Notes under the pieces: model-generated
Database searches by the model: none
What the model saw: the letters and a program-made list of their open reading frames with translations, nothing else
Told to the model about the DNA's origin: nothing
Shown here: piece by piece, positions 26,401 through 34,726 of the stretch
Layout: the number at the start of each line of letters is the position of its first letter
Numbering within the stretch: the stretch's first letter is position 1
Position numbers and translations under genes: made by a program
NCBI GenBank assembly: GCA_035533215.1
Contig: DATLUG010000001.1
Coordinates: forward strand, 24,942-88,941
Length of the DNA: 64,000 nt
From: DAHUZL01 sp035533215
GTDB taxonomy: Bacteria > Chloroflexota > Dormibacteria > Aeolococcales > Bog-877
Reading direction: 5' to 3'

Positions 26401-26639
26401 GCGCCGATCCAGATCGTCGGCTGGCGGAGATCCCGGGGGAGCGCCCTCGCGACGCGGGCCGGGAGCCGATCGGCGACCGCAGCGGGAGTGGCGATCCGCA
26501 CCGCCAGGTCGAGGACTCCGCGCAGCTGGCGGGCCGAGCCGGCCCGATCGAGGATGAGCCGGGTCCGGAGCACGGGCGCCTCCGGGCCGCCCGCCAGAAG
26601 GGGGGGGCAGACCGTCCCCCACTCCGCCGGTTCCGGCAC
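23466..26639 (-). CDS. large M14 zinc carboxypeptidase-like protein
   Basis: A 1057-residue protein. Residues about 690-900 form an M14 domain: H-x-x-E ligands in LLVGGHHANEVSSTG, then VPLENPDGAV, HAARFNGVGEEF, a third ligand in DDHGVPDHVW and a possible catalytic Glu in VIGETGADG. The first 650 residues are not recognised; they are Ala/Arg-rich and contain repeated RAAELVLVAGG-like and LRLGSRGEAVL-like strands. A (TGG)n tract gives five Trp in a row near 665, where the other frame reads RTVVVVVERPGG, so local frameshifting or sequence error is possible. The GTG start is 2 nt after the stop of the upstream gene. The 3' end overlaps the convergent SBP gene by 32 nt. No signal peptide is seen. 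Confidence 0.7.
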   Translation of the reverse strand: MPEPAEWGTVCPPLLAGGPEAPVLRTRLILDRAGSARQLRGVLDLAVRIATPAAVADRLPARVARALPRDLRQPTIWIGAADHARPRVGRDGGAPWPRGTRAWAIGTIGAAPLWRVVGEAPALTRLLRWLAADPLGRHRRVTAVAVAGGRVWTWTPDDQGTTGWRVAPAAAAPPPRARDAVRGLHRLLASRGAPPPRVVLPDGLPATVVAAATNLVARLALASDRFRSGPIGLSPREPAARAAELVLVAGGSGPARLRLGSRGEAVLSGGRDPAQLLQRLARVDPFAVEDPLEWLGDRVRWPGAATRPQRPRRPPTAERVRVSGPWEGDVILRAAAALRGRPGSVRPLAVDCCASEDPGGRGRLAAAVAGALAIPSHRVRPLPAYHQAAVWLQGEAATALVGSGATTLHLGVPRGAPERPASWAITALGGLERLAATLGLAEESVTVAVARAATASAPTFRLTAATPAGPRRLTFRPLTVPGGAWPGDRSETSGLRLHLPGGGVREVPVESDHAACVRLYEAEVLPLALERARGGRTVRVELTVTTSEPDGEDGLGQFSPLEELHEELYFRTHAAARAVRARLVLVPEVLAAPGDGVAITARMVDLGGAGQAVLEPEPTLLGLRCPAAGRSGLELEVGWGRGGRPDRRPRPGDAVRPTGRSGRWWWWWSARAGGRAPGPGAGRGDPARLPVPELVPAAALRLRGQEGCTGWIAGRSTLGRPIAAVAALPWPGRVGSVAKAALLCPTVLLVGGHHANEVSSTGAHLALIEALHAGWRPDAVLVCVPLENPDGAVVHRQLALAHPTWKLHAARFNGVGEEFGGQPRPLRSPFGEARPRARLLAAIGADCLVDDHGVPDHVWAQPLCGRSSPPYFPIAYTLPPGLLYVIGETGADGSAPTGWTAAVHAAIAASFLADPELVRRHRALWQAYRRYGSDLDPRAFPSREVDGLPLQARRVATGDRRRVADRFPIALDLVTEVADETSRGEDLALAVRAHLRADRAILAEVARAAAPAAWVGAPAGWRLRRDAACVPAAPPAPAESGAGGRAQLSRRRSSSPG
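23509..23540 (+). terminator. hairpin terminator after the solute-binding protein
   Basis: CCGCCCGCTCCGG (23509-23521) and CCGGAGCGGGCGG (23528-23540) form a perfect 13-bp stem with a 6-nt loop, 12 nt after the stop. It also lies inside the last codons of the convergent M14 gene, so it could serve both. Confidence 0.75.
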
Positions 26640-26641
26640 CG

Positions 26642-27385
26642 TCAGCCCGTCGGCGCGCCAGCGGCCGGCACCGGGGGCGCGGCCGCGCCGACGCCGTCGG
26701 CACCCATCGGCGACACCGAGACGCCGTCCGAGCCGGTGAGGTCGGTCGCCGGGACCAGCTGGTCGGCCTCGACCCAGCCGACGGTCGCGAGACCATCCCC
26801 GGGCGTCTCGGCTGCCACGGCCGGATCCACTCCCGATGGGCCGGCATCGGCTGCGGGCGCGGGGCCGCCCACCCGCACGCGGACCCAGTGGCCGCGCTGC
26901 TCGAGCGCCCAGAGCGGGCGGGCCGGGCGCACCGCGGCGCCGCGCGCGGCGGCGAGGTCCGGGGCGACGAAGATCGGATAGCCGGTGCCGGCCCAGCTCT
27001 GCACCAGGGTGCAGGGGCCGACCGGTATCGCCCGGAACCGGTAGATGGTGCGGGGATCGCGCTCGCCGGCCGCGACGATGCGGACCAGGTTGGTCGCCCG
27101 CCGGCTGGCGGCGCGGTCGCCGACGGCGGTCACCGTCAGCCGGGTGCCGACCGGGCCGGCCTCGCAGTGGATGCCGATCCGGTTCCGGGGCGCCGCCACC
27201 CGGCGCCAGCCGCCGAAGAACCCGTTGGCGAGGGTCTGGGTCACCTCGGCGGTCCGGTCGTCGACCTGGCGGAAGCTGAACGGCGGCAGGGCCGTCACCT
27301 GCTCGGCGACGACGAAGATCTCCCGGGCCGGGGTGAACACGGTCGTGTCCCACGTCCGGCGTCGGCGCCGCCCGAGGTAGAGCAC
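26642..27385 (-). CDS. uncharacterised protein with SH3-like C-terminal region
   Basis: A 247-residue protein, unrecognised. It starts VLYLGRRRRRTWDTTVF and has FVVAEQVTALPPFSFRQVD, then QTLANGFFGGWRRV and RNRIGIHCEAGPVGTRLTV, a beta-rich pattern. Residues about 160-215 (AVRPARPLWALEQRGHWVR ... VGWVEADQL) look like a bacterial SH3 domain, often seen with cell-wall or peptide-binding proteins. It is translationally linked to the M14 gene (2-nt gap), suggesting a two-protein function. GTG 27385 follows TAGAAT by 7 nt, so the mRNA may be leaderless. Confidence 0.55.
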   Translation of the reverse strand: MLYLGRRRRRTWDTTVFTPAREIFVVAEQVTALPPFSFRQVDDRTAEVTQTLANGFFGGWRRVAAPRNRIGIHCEAGPVGTRLTVTAVGDRAASRRATNLVRIVAAGERDPRTIYRFRAIPVGPCTLVQSWAGTGYPIFVAPDLAAARGAAVRPARPLWALEQRGHWVRVRVGGPAPAADAGPSGVDPAVAAETPGDGLATVGWVEADQLVPATDLTGSDGVSVSPMGADGVGAAAPPVPAAGAPTG

Positions 27386-27834
27386 GCTGGGGATTCTAGC
27401 GCCGCCCCGAACGCCCTCCGGCGGCCCCGTCTCCCCACCGAACGCGGCGCTCCGCCGTCGTCGCCGAGCTCGAGCCGCATCGCCCGCCGCCGTCACAGCG
27501 CGGCCGGCTCGCGGGAGCCAACTGAAGGGCGGCGGTGGGAGTGCCCGCGGTGACCGGCCGCAGGGGACCGGCCAGGGCCGAGCGGCTCCTTTCCAGGGTT
27601 CCCCGCTGCGGTGGAACCCGATGCCCTGCCGCGTCACGGTCACGGCCGTTCCTTCTCACTGCGGGCGCTCACGAGCATCGCGTCGACGTCCAGTGTCACC
27701 CGCGCCACGGCGGCCGCGACACCGGGGGCCGGCGCCGCCCGGAGCCGACGTTGCCTTCGACGCGTCCCTGGCAGCGCCTCGTACCGGGGCGGGGCGGCCG
27801 TCGCGCTGCCTCGGTGGGCTCGGGGCCGGGCGAC
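27386..27834. other. intergenic, nothing recognised beyond one promoter
   Basis: This 449-nt stretch separates the SH3-like gene from FemAB, both on the minus strand. Apart from the TAGAAT box at its left end I see no coding pattern, RNA gene or strong hairpin. Confidence 0.45.
27393..27398 (-). promoter_or_regulatory. leaderless-type -10 box for the SH3-like/M14 operon
   Basis: TAGAAT on the minus strand, 7 nt before the GTG at 27385. No Shine-Dalgarno precedes that codon. Confidence 0.45.
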
Positions 27835-28896
27835 TCAGGTCAAAAGGGGCCGCCGGCGCAGCGCCAGCCGCTCCAAGCGGCGGAGGAGGGGGTCGAGGGG
27901 ACCCCGCAGCGGCACCTCCTGGAGGCCCGTGTGACGGACGAGCCGGCCCCCCCAGCGGGTCTTGAACACCGCATAGCCGTGGGCGGGGTCGGCGGGGTCG
28001 AAGCGCCGCGGCACCCCCCACATGTCATACATCGTGCAGCCGCGGGCCATCCCCCACCGCATGATCGCGAAGTGGAGGCCGTAGCTGGGGCGGGCGGCAG
28101 CGGCCGCCGGGCGGGTGCCGCCGAACAGGTAGCACACGCGGGGCCCGCAGGTGACGGCGATCGCGCCGGCGACGGGCTCGCCTCGGAGGCGGGCGATGAA
28201 GACGGTCGCACCCAGGGCGGCGACCAGGGCGTGCAGGTACGCCTCGGGGCGGCCCAGGTAGCCCTGCCGCGCGACCGTCTCGGCGTAGAGCGGGAAGAAG
28301 TCGGCGACGCCGTCGGCCCGCTCCGCGGGTGCGACCGCCACCTGTGCCCGGGCCGCCAGGCGCAGATTCCGGCGGGCCGCGGCGGGCAGCCCGGCCAGCA
28401 GCGTCGCCTCGTCACCGCCGAGGTCGACCACCCAGGTCTGGCGGTGCTGGACGTCGAAGGCGAGCTCCCGCAGGCCGCAGCGAGCCCGGACGGCTTCGGT
28501 CGCGGCCGTCCCGACCGGCCACTCCGGATCGCAGGTCAGCCGCACCAGGCGCTGCCGGCGGAGCGCGCGGGCGGCGGCGGCGAGCACCGCTGACGCGGCC
28601 GCGGCGTCGCCCGGACGAGCCAGCGCCGGGCCCCGCGGAGCGTAGCCGTAGCGCCACCCGCCGGGGAGCCGCCGGGTCAGCACCTGGCACACGGCGCGCC
28701 ACTCGGCGGAGGCAGGACCGCCCGCGACCCAGCGGTGGACGCGCCAGCCCTGGCCCTCCTTGAGCGCGCCCCACCCCCAGGTCTGCAGGAGGTTGCCGTC
28801 CGCGCGATCGCGGGCGAACGCGTCCCAGGCGAGCCGATCGGCCGCGGTCGCGCGCCGCACCGGCAGCGACGGGTCATCCGCCGGCGGGGCGGTCAC
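27835..28896 (-). CDS. FemAB/FemX-type aminoacyltransferase
   Basis: A 353-residue protein with two GNAT-like folds. The first half has NLLQTWGWGALKEGQGW (about 35-51) and RYGYAPRGPA; the second has ARRNLRLAARA, FFPLYAETVARQGYLGRP, and PSYGLHFAIMRWGMARGC followed by YDMWGVP and GYAVFKTRWGG. These are the landmarks of FemAB/FemX ligases, which add amino acids from aminoacyl-tRNA to peptidoglycan precursors for interpeptide bridges. It acts at the inner face of the membrane. GTG 28896 is the first start matching family length. The bridge amino acid cannot be predicted. Confidence 0.88.
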   Translation of the reverse strand: MTAPPADDPSLPVRRATAADRLAWDAFARDRADGNLLQTWGWGALKEGQGWRVHRWVAGGPASAEWRAVCQVLTRRLPGGWRYGYAPRGPALARPGDAAAASAVLAAAARALRRQRLVRLTCDPEWPVGTAATEAVRARCGLRELAFDVQHRQTWVVDLGGDEATLLAGLPAAARRNLRLAARAQVAVAPAERADGVADFFPLYAETVARQGYLGRPEAYLHALVAALGATVFIARLRGEPVAGAIAVTCGPRVCYLFGGTRPAAAAARPSYGLHFAIMRWGMARGCTMYDMWGVPRRFDPADPAHGYAVFKTRWGGRLVRHTGLQEVPLRGPLDPLLRRLERLALRRRPLLT

Positions 28897-28927
28897 CGAC
28901 CGGATCGCGGCCTGGTCCCCGTCGACG

Positions 28928-29326
28928 TCAGCCGGGGCCGGCCGGGGGTGGGGTCGGCTCGGGAAAGCGACTGACCGCCACCAGCGCGTAGATCACGAGG
29001 AGCACCACCACCTCGGCGGCGATGCCGGCGCCGCCGGCCACCACCGCGCTCACCAGCGCGACCAGCAGACCGAGCGTCGCGGGACCGCGTCCCAACCTGT
29101 CCCCCTGCGACATCCGCCAACCGCCCACGAGGAGCAGGATGTCGGCGACGACGTCCAGCACCAGCGCGGCCGAGGTGGTGCCGCTTCCCACGCTGAGCAC
29201 CGGCACCTGTCCGCTGGCTCCGGCCAGGGCGGCGAGGCCGATGACGACGAGGAGGAGGCCGATGCTGGTCAGGACCGCGAGCACCAGCCCCAGGGTCCGA
29301 CCGCTCACCGCCACGTGACGACGCAC
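28928..29326 (-). CDS. small integral membrane protein
   Basis: A 132-residue protein with four predicted helices (about 12-35, 45-66, 82-102 and 105-120), for example LGLVLAVLTSIGLLLVVIGL and AAEVVVLLVIYALVAVS, and a Pro-rich tail. No family is recognised. Start options are GTG 29326 and GTGs 4 and 6 codons further in. It lies 31 nt upstream of femAB on the same strand, so it is probably cotranscribed, which hints at an envelope role. Confidence 0.6.
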   Translation of the reverse strand: MRRHVAVSGRTLGLVLAVLTSIGLLLVVIGLAALAGASGQVPVLSVGSGTTSAALVLDVVADILLLVGGWRMSQGDRLGRGPATLGLLVALVSAVVAGGAGIAAEVVVLLVIYALVAVSRFPEPTPPPAGPG

Positions 29327-29462
29327 CTGGTCGGCATACGGAGGGTCGGCGAGCCGGTCGAGGAGGGGGATGGCGGGGGCTCCGAGCTCCGCAGCGGACG
29401 GGCGCCCCCATCGTAAGTGAGCCGAGCGACGCCGGGGCGGTTTGGCGGCTCCGCTCGGCCGC

Positions 29463-30272
29463 TCAGACGCCGACGGGATGCCAGACGGTCTTCAGCTCGA
29501 GCGACGCCAGCGCCAGGCGGTGGGCGGTCCCGACCTGACCGCCGAACACCCGCTTCACGCTGTCGGCGCCGAGGAGCTCCAGCTCCCGGCGCTGCACCTC
29601 GGTGCAGCCGGCCGCGTCGAGGGCGTCGATGTCGCGATGGCTTCCGAGCTGGGGCAGGAGCTCCGAGCGAAGCCCGGACAGCAGGCAGATCGCCCCCTTG
29701 GGTACGTCGCCGGTCGCCATCAGCTCCGCGGCGAGGAGGCCCGGGAGCGGGTGGCCCTCCGACACCACCGCGACCACCACGTTGCCGCCACACAGCGCGG
29801 CGGCGACGTGCTCCACCAGCCCCTGCAGCGCCGGGAGGTCGGGGGCCACCACCGCCACCACACCCATCGGCTCGGGGACGCTGAACGTGAAGTACGGTCC
29901 CGCGACCGCGTTGACCGATCCCCCCAGCTGGGCGAGCTTGTCGGCGCAGCCGGCGTAGTAGACGAGGGCGTCGAGCGATCGGGTGACCTCGCGCCCGGCC
30001 GCCCGGCCGCCGCCCAGCACGGTGATGAACTCCGACCGGCGCGCCTCCAGCATCTCCGCCACCCGGTAGAGCACCTGGCCGCGGTTGTAGGCGGTGCGGT
30101 GAGCCCATCCGGGGAGGGCCGCGCGCGCCGCCCGCACCGCCTCGCGCAGGTCCTTGCGCGAGGCGCGGGGCACGTTGACGGGTCCGACCGGGTACACGCG
30201 ACCCGACTCGGAGCGCACGAACGCGCCGTCCAGGTAGACCTTGGGGGTCTTGGCGACGCTCGGCGCGGTCAC
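29463..30272 (-). CDS. truncated-type aldehyde dehydrogenase family protein
   Basis: A 269-residue protein that covers only the N-terminal NAD-binding part of an aldehyde dehydrogenase: KVYLDGAFVRSESGRVYPV, then PGWAHRTAYNRGQVLYRVAEM and PEPMGVVAVVAPDLPALQG. The catalytic Cys domain is missing. It overlaps the full-length dehydrogenase by GTGA, so the short form is made with it. deoC operons of high-GC bacteria often carry this long-plus-short pair. The short member may be a structural partner rather than an enzyme; that is inference. Confidence 0.75.
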   Translation of the reverse strand: MTAPSVAKTPKVYLDGAFVRSESGRVYPVGPVNVPRASRKDLREAVRAARAALPGWAHRTAYNRGQVLYRVAEMLEARRSEFITVLGGGRAAGREVTRSLDALVYYAGCADKLAQLGGSVNAVAGPYFTFSVPEPMGVVAVVAPDLPALQGLVEHVAAALCGGNVVVAVVSEGHPLPGLLAAELMATGDVPKGAICLLSGLRSELLPQLGSHRDIDALDAAGCTEVQRRELELLGADSVKRVFGGQVGTAHRLALASLELKTVWHPVGV

Positions 30273-31828
30273 CGCAGGCTCACGTACGCGCCCAGCCCCG
30301 CCATCCCGCCCTCACGGCCGAAGCCGGATTCGCGGAACCCGCCGAAGGGGGCGGCGGGATCGAACTGGTTGTAGGTGTTGGCCCAGACCACCCCGGCCCG
30401 CATCCGGTCTGCCATCCAGAGGATCCGCGAGCCCTTGGTCGTCCACACTCCGGCGGACAGCCCGTAGCGGGTGTTGTTGGCGCGCTCCACCGCCTCCTCC
30501 GCGGTGCGGAAGGTGAGCACCGCCAGCACCGGGCCGAAGATCTCCTCCCTGGCGATCCGGTGGGAGGGGGCGACCTCGGTGAAGAGGCTGGGCGGGAACC
30601 AGAAGCCGCGAGCAGGCAGGTCGCACGGGGCCTGGAAGAGCCGGGCGCCCTCGTCCACCCCGCTCCGCACCAGCGCTTCGATCCGGTGCAGCTGCTCCCT
30701 CGAGTTGATCGCCCCCACGTCGGTGTTCTTGTCGAGGGGGTCGCCCACCCGCAGGCGGCCCACCCGCTCAGTGAGGCGCCGGAGGAACGGCTCGGCGATC
30801 GACTCCTGCACCAGCAGGCGGCTGCCGGCGCAGCAGACATGGCCCTGGTTGAAGTAGATGCCGTTGACGACGCCCTCCACCGCCTGCTCCATGGGTGCGT
30901 CGTCGAAGACCACGTGGGCCGCCTTGCCGCCCAGCTCCAGGGTGAGCGCGGTGCCGCTCCCGGCGAGCGCGCGCTGGATCTCCTTGCCCACCGCGGTGGA
31001 TCCCGTGAAGGCCACCTTGGCGAGCCCCGGGTGGCGCACCAGCGCGGCACCGACGGCGCCGTCGCCGGTGACGAGGTTCACCACCCCTGGGGGGAGCTCC
31101 GCCTGCTGGCAGATCTCGGCGAAGAGCATCGCCGTCAGCGGGGTCGTCTCCGCCGGCTTCAGCACCACCGTGTTGCCGGTCGCGAGCGCCGGTGCGATCT
31201 TCCAGGCCAGCATCAGGAGGGGAAAGTTCCACGGGATCACCTGTCCCGCCACCCCCAGGGGCCTGGGAGTGGCTCCGGGGAAGGCCAGCTGGAGCTTGTC
31301 GGCCCACCCGGCGTGATAGAAGAGGTGCTGCGCGACCAGCGGGATGTCGACGTCGCGCGACTCACGGATCGGCTTGCCCCCGTCCAGGCTCTCCACCACC
31401 GCCAGCTCGCGGGACCGCTCCTGCACCAGCCGGGCCAGACGAAAGAGGTAGCGGGCGCGGCGGCCGCCGGAAACACGCGACCAGCTGGCGAACGCACGCT
31501 GGGCCGCCGCCACGGCGCGGTCGACGTCGGCGGCGTCGGCCTCGGCGACCTCCGCCAGGGGCTCCTCGGTTGCCGGGTTGATCGTCAGCCGGTGGCGTCC
31601 CGCCACCGGGGGCTGGAAGCGGCCGCCGATGAACAGCTGGTAGCGATCGCGCAGCCGGACGTGGTCGGTCGACTCCGGTGCCGGCGCGTAGACGAATCCC
31701 GGAGTCGGCGGCGGCTCCCCTCTGGCCGGGGGCGAGGCGGTGGGACCCCGCTCGGCGGGGACCGAGCCGGCATCCGGTCGGGCGGGGCGGTCAGGCCTGG
31801 CTGAAGTCGGCGGCGGACTGGTAGGCAC
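30269..31828 (-). CDS. aldehyde dehydrogenase of the deoC operon
   Basis: A 519-residue NAD(P)-dependent aldehyde dehydrogenase. It has the Asn motif GQVIPWNFPLLML, the Rossmann FTGSTAVGKEI, the catalytic Glu in LELGGKAAHVV and the catalytic Cys in QGHVCCAGSR, and EEIFGPVLAVL near the end. Next to deoC it would oxidise the acetaldehyde released from deoxyribose-5-phosphate. The GTG at 31828 lies inside the deoC 3' end (38-nt overlap) and gives a Pro-rich tail of about 45 residues before the usual start; the true start may be further in. Confidence 0.88.
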   Translation of the reverse strand: MPTSPPPTSARPDRPARPDAGSVPAERGPTASPPARGEPPPTPGFVYAPAPESTDHVRLRDRYQLFIGGRFQPPVAGRHRLTINPATEEPLAEVAEADAADVDRAVAAAQRAFASWSRVSGGRRARYLFRLARLVQERSRELAVVESLDGGKPIRESRDVDIPLVAQHLFYHAGWADKLQLAFPGATPRPLGVAGQVIPWNFPLLMLAWKIAPALATGNTVVLKPAETTPLTAMLFAEICQQAELPPGVVNLVTGDGAVGAALVRHPGLAKVAFTGSTAVGKEIQRALAGSGTALTLELGGKAAHVVFDDAPMEQAVEGVVNGIYFNQGHVCCAGSRLLVQESIAEPFLRRLTERVGRLRVGDPLDKNTDVGAINSREQLHRIEALVRSGVDEGARLFQAPCDLPARGFWFPPSLFTEVAPSHRIAREEIFGPVLAVLTFRTAEEAVERANNTRYGLSAGVWTTKGSRILWMADRMRAGVVWANTYNQFDPAAPFGGFRESGFGREGGMAGLGAYVSLR

Positions 31829-32702
31829 CGCTTCGCTCCTTGGCGATCTGCATCAGCACGTCGTTGAGCAGCGACGAGGCCCCGATCCGGAGCCGGTCCG
31901 GCGTGAGCCAGGCGTCGCCGAGGGTCTCGTGGGCGGCGACGAGGTAGCCCACCGCCTGGCGGGCGGCCCGAATGCCGCCGGCGGCCTTGAACCCGACCGC
32001 CCGTCCGGTCTCCCAGGCGTGGTCGCGGATCGCTTCGAGCATCACCACCGCCACCGGCAGGGTCGCCGCCGGCTGGATCTTGCCCGTCGACGTCTTGATG
32101 AAGTCGGCCCCCGCCTCCATCGCCAGCCGGCTCGCCCGGCGCACCTGATCATAGCCGCCGAGCTCGCCGGTCTCCAGGATCACCTTGAGGCGGCGGCCGC
32201 CGATGGCCGCCCGGACCGCGGCGATCTCGTCCATCACGGCGGCGTAGCGACCGGAGAGGAACGCCCCCCGGTCCATCACCATGTCGATCTCGTCGGCCAC
32301 CAGGGCGCTCTCCGCGGCCTCGGCGATCTTGACGTCGAGGGGCATCTGGCCGCTGGGAAACCCGGTCGCGACCGCCGCCACCTTCACCGGGCTCCCGCGC
32401 AGCCGCTCGGCCGCGCCGGCCGCCAGCGCCGAGTGGACGCACACCGCCGCCACCGGGGGCACCGACGGATCCCCCGGGTCGGGTCGGCGGGCCTTGGCGC
32501 AGAGGATCGCGATGCGCTGGGGGGTGTCGGCACCCTCCAGGGTGGTGAGGTCGGTGCAGCGGACCACCAGGTCGAGGGCCCACAGCTTGGCGGCGCCCTT
32601 GATCGAGCGACTGGCGAAGAGACCGGCCCGCGCCTCGACCGCCACGGCATCCACGCTCTGGCCGGCCAGAGCCGGAAGCGGGGCGCGGACCGCGCTGACC
32701 AT
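31791..32702 (-). CDS. deoC: deoxyribose-phosphate aldolase
   Basis: A 303-residue class I aldolase. VRCTDLTTLEGADTP is the N-terminal signature; VAAVATGFPSGQMPLDVK, LKVILETGELG, the Schiff-base Lys in ADFIKTSTGK and the second Lys in GRAVGFKAAGGI follow. It splits 2-deoxyribose-5-phosphate into glyceraldehyde-3-phosphate and acetaldehyde, finishing deoxynucleoside breakdown begun by thymidine phosphorylase encoded divergently. The ATG at 32702 is chosen. The aldehyde dehydrogenase genes follow with overlaps. Confidence 0.93.
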   Translation of the reverse strand: MVSAVRAPLPALAGQSVDAVAVEARAGLFASRSIKGAAKLWALDLVVRCTDLTTLEGADTPQRIAILCAKARRPDPGDPSVPPVAAVCVHSALAAGAAERLRGSPVKVAAVATGFPSGQMPLDVKIAEAAESALVADEIDMVMDRGAFLSGRYAAVMDEIAAVRAAIGGRRLKVILETGELGGYDQVRRASRLAMEAGADFIKTSTGKIQPAATLPVAVVMLEAIRDHAWETGRAVGFKAAGGIRAARQAVGYLVAAHETLGDAWLTPDRLRIGASSLLNDVLMQIAKERSGAYQSAADFSQA

Positions 32703-32886
32703 CAGGCCCCGATTATCGACCGGTCCCGGTCCCCGGGTACGAAGGGCGGGGCGGCGGCGATGCCGGTTGCCCGCGGCAGGGCACCGGGGCCGATGGCGGC
32801 CCGGCCGCGCCTCCGTCCGACCCGGATCGCTCCGCCTGGGCCGGCGGCGCCGGTGCCGGAACCCCGACCGGCGGCGCGCTCGGACC

Positions 32887-33777
32887 TCAGCGGGCGCCGG
32901 CGGGGCGCGCGCCGACGTGGGCCACGCAGAGCGCGGCCGCGGCGAGGCCCCGATGGAGCGGCGCCGCACCGCGCTGGCCGGCCAGCCACCCCGCCAGCCA
33001 CCCGCCGGCGAAGGCATCGCCGGCGCCGGTGGTGTCGACCACGGGCGTCGGCAGCGCAGCTGCGCGATGGGACCCGTCCGGGCCCACCCAGAGCACCCCC
33101 TTGGGTCCGAGGGTCATGACCACCTCAAGGTGGGTGCGGGCGAGTGCCGCACCGATCGCATCCGGATCCTCCAGTCCGGTCAGCACGCGCCCCTCGTCCC
33201 AGTTGGGCAGGAGCACGTCGACCCCTCGCGTCCAGGTGCGGAACGCGATCGGGCCGACCAGGCGGAGCGGCTCGCTGGAGCTGGGGTCGACCGAGACGGT
33301 CATCCCGGCGCGGCGGGCGAGCCGGAGGGCTGCGAGACCGGCGGCCCGGGTGGCGGGATCCAGGAGGACGTAGCCGGAGAGATGCAGGTGGGCACCCCGG
33401 CGGAACAGGGCCTCCGGCAGGTGTTCGGGGACGAGGCGACCGGCCGCCCCCCGGCTGGTCACCAGGCTCCGCCGTCCGTCGGCGGCCACCAGGGCCACCA
33501 CCACCCCGGTGGCGGCGTCGGGGAGGACGGTGAGACGGGTGCGCACCCCCACCCGCTCGAGCTCGTCCGCCTGGATCCGTCCGAGCCGGTCGTCCCCGAT
33601 CGCACCGACGACGGTGCTCTCGGTCCCCAGGGTGACGAGCCAGGCGGCGAGGTTGGCCGCGGAGCCGCCCGGATGCAGGGTGATGGCGGCGGGCGTGTCG
33701 CTGTCCTCGGCGATCGGCCGCTGCAGGTGGACGGAGACGTCCGCGAGGACGTCTCCCACCACCACCACCCGGCTCAC
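32887..33777 (-). CDS. psuK: PfkB-family sugar kinase, probable pseudouridine kinase
   Basis: A 296-residue ribokinase-fold kinase. It starts SRVVVVGDVLADVSVHL, has HPGGSAANLAAWL and the anion-hole/catalytic DTTGAGDAFAGGW near 245-257. It overlaps psuG by GTGA. In pseudouridine catabolism PsuK phosphorylates pseudouridine and PsuG cleaves the product to uracil and ribose-5-phosphate. The pairing is the reason for the call; on sequence alone it could be another PfkB kinase. Confidence 0.8.
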   Translation of the reverse strand: MSRVVVVGDVLADVSVHLQRPIAEDSDTPAAITLHPGGSAANLAAWLVTLGTESTVVGAIGDDRLGRIQADELERVGVRTRLTVLPDAATGVVVALVAADGRRSLVTSRGAAGRLVPEHLPEALFRRGAHLHLSGYVLLDPATRAAGLAALRLARRAGMTVSVDPSSSEPLRLVGPIAFRTWTRGVDVLLPNWDEGRVLTGLEDPDAIGAALARTHLEVVMTLGPKGVLWVGPDGSHRAAALPTPVVDTTGAGDAFAGGWLAGWLAGQRGAAPLHRGLAAAALCVAHVGARPAGAR

Positions 33778-34709
33778 GCGCAGCCGGCGACCGCGACCGC
33801 GGCGGCGAGGCGCGCGTTGGCCAGCACCAGGTGGCGGTTCACGGTGACGCTGGCTCCGCCGGTCGCGCGCGCGAGCTCGGCGAGGAGCAAGGGGGTCGCG
33901 GCCTTGCCGGCCACGCCGGCGCTCGCGGCCCGTCCCCGGGCGTCGGCACTGGCCCGGTCGTGCAGGCCCTGGGCCAGCTGGCGGGCGCGGGCCACCGGGT
34001 TGGCGAGCACCAGGCCGCCGGGGTCGGGACGGAGGGCCAGGTGGGCTCGCAGCAGCGCCGCCGCCTCGGCCGGGGTCGACACCGACCAGTCCAGGTCCAG
34101 GCCACCGTCGCGGCGAAGGAACCCCGGGAGGCGGCGGGTGCGGTAGCCGACGACGGGGACCCCCAGCGTCTCCAGCTGTTCCAGGGTGGCGGCGGCGTCG
34201 AGCATCGACTTCACCCCGGCGGCGACCACCAGGACCGGATAGCGGCGCAGCGCGCCGCAGTCGGCCGAGACGTCCCAGCTCTCCCGGGCGCCGCGATGGA
34301 CCCCACCGATCCCGCCCGTCGCCAGCACCCTGATCCCGGCGGCGGCCGCCAGCGCCAGCGTTCCGGCGACGGTGGTCGCCCCGTCGACGCCGGCGAGGGC
34401 GGCGGGGGCGAGGTCGCGGTCGGAGAGCTTGGCGACCCTCGCCGCGGTGGCCAGGTGCTCGAGGTCGCGCGCCGCCAGCCCCACCCGCGGCACCCCCGCG
34501 AGCACCCCGATCGTGGCCGGCACCGCCCCCGCCGCGCGGACCGCGGCCTCCAGCTCCAGGCCCACCTCGAGGTTCACCGGCCGCGGGAGTCCGTGGGCGA
34601 TGATCGCCGTCTCCAGCGCGACGACCGGACGTCCCGCCGCCAGGGCCGCCGCCACCTCCGGATGGGTCCGTCGAGCGGGGACTCCGGGAGCGGGCTGGGC
34701 GACCGGCAC
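33774..34709 (-). CDS. psuG: pseudouridine-5'-phosphate glycosidase
   Basis: A 311-residue PsuG (IndA-like) enzyme. Features are VVALETAIIAHGLPRPVNLE, the catalytic Lys region VAKLSDRDL, TTVAGTLALAAAAGIRVLATGGIGG in which the second Gly-rich part is diagnostic, and KSMLDAAATLEQLETLGVPV. It breaks the C-C glycosidic bond of pseudouridine-5'-phosphate. GTG 34709 lies exactly 6 nt after a TATGGT -10 box on the minus strand, and AGGTGG just before the GTG could also act as a Shine-Dalgarno. Divergent from cdd. Confidence 0.92.
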   Translation of the reverse strand: MPVAQPAPGVPARRTHPEVAAALAAGRPVVALETAIIAHGLPRPVNLEVGLELEAAVRAAGAVPATIGVLAGVPRVGLAARDLEHLATAARVAKLSDRDLAPAALAGVDGATTVAGTLALAAAAGIRVLATGGIGGVHRGARESWDVSADCGALRRYPVLVVAAGVKSMLDAAATLEQLETLGVPVVGYRTRRLPGFLRRDGGLDLDWSVSTPAEAAALLRAHLALRPDPGGLVLANPVARARQLAQGLHDRASADARGRAASAGVAGKAATPLLLAELARATGGASVTVNRHLVLANARLAAAVAVAGCA

Positions 34710-34714
34710 CCACC

Positions 34715-34721
34715 TACCATA
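34715..34721. promoter_or_regulatory. overlapping divergent -10 boxes, psuG and cdd sides
   Basis: On the plus strand TACCAT (34715-34720) ends 6 nt before the ATG at 34727. On the minus strand TATGGT (34716-34721) ends 6 nt before the psuG GTG at 34709. The two hexamers share five base pairs, so the two promoters cannot both be open at once. Confidence 0.45.
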
Positions 34722-34726
34722 CCGGC

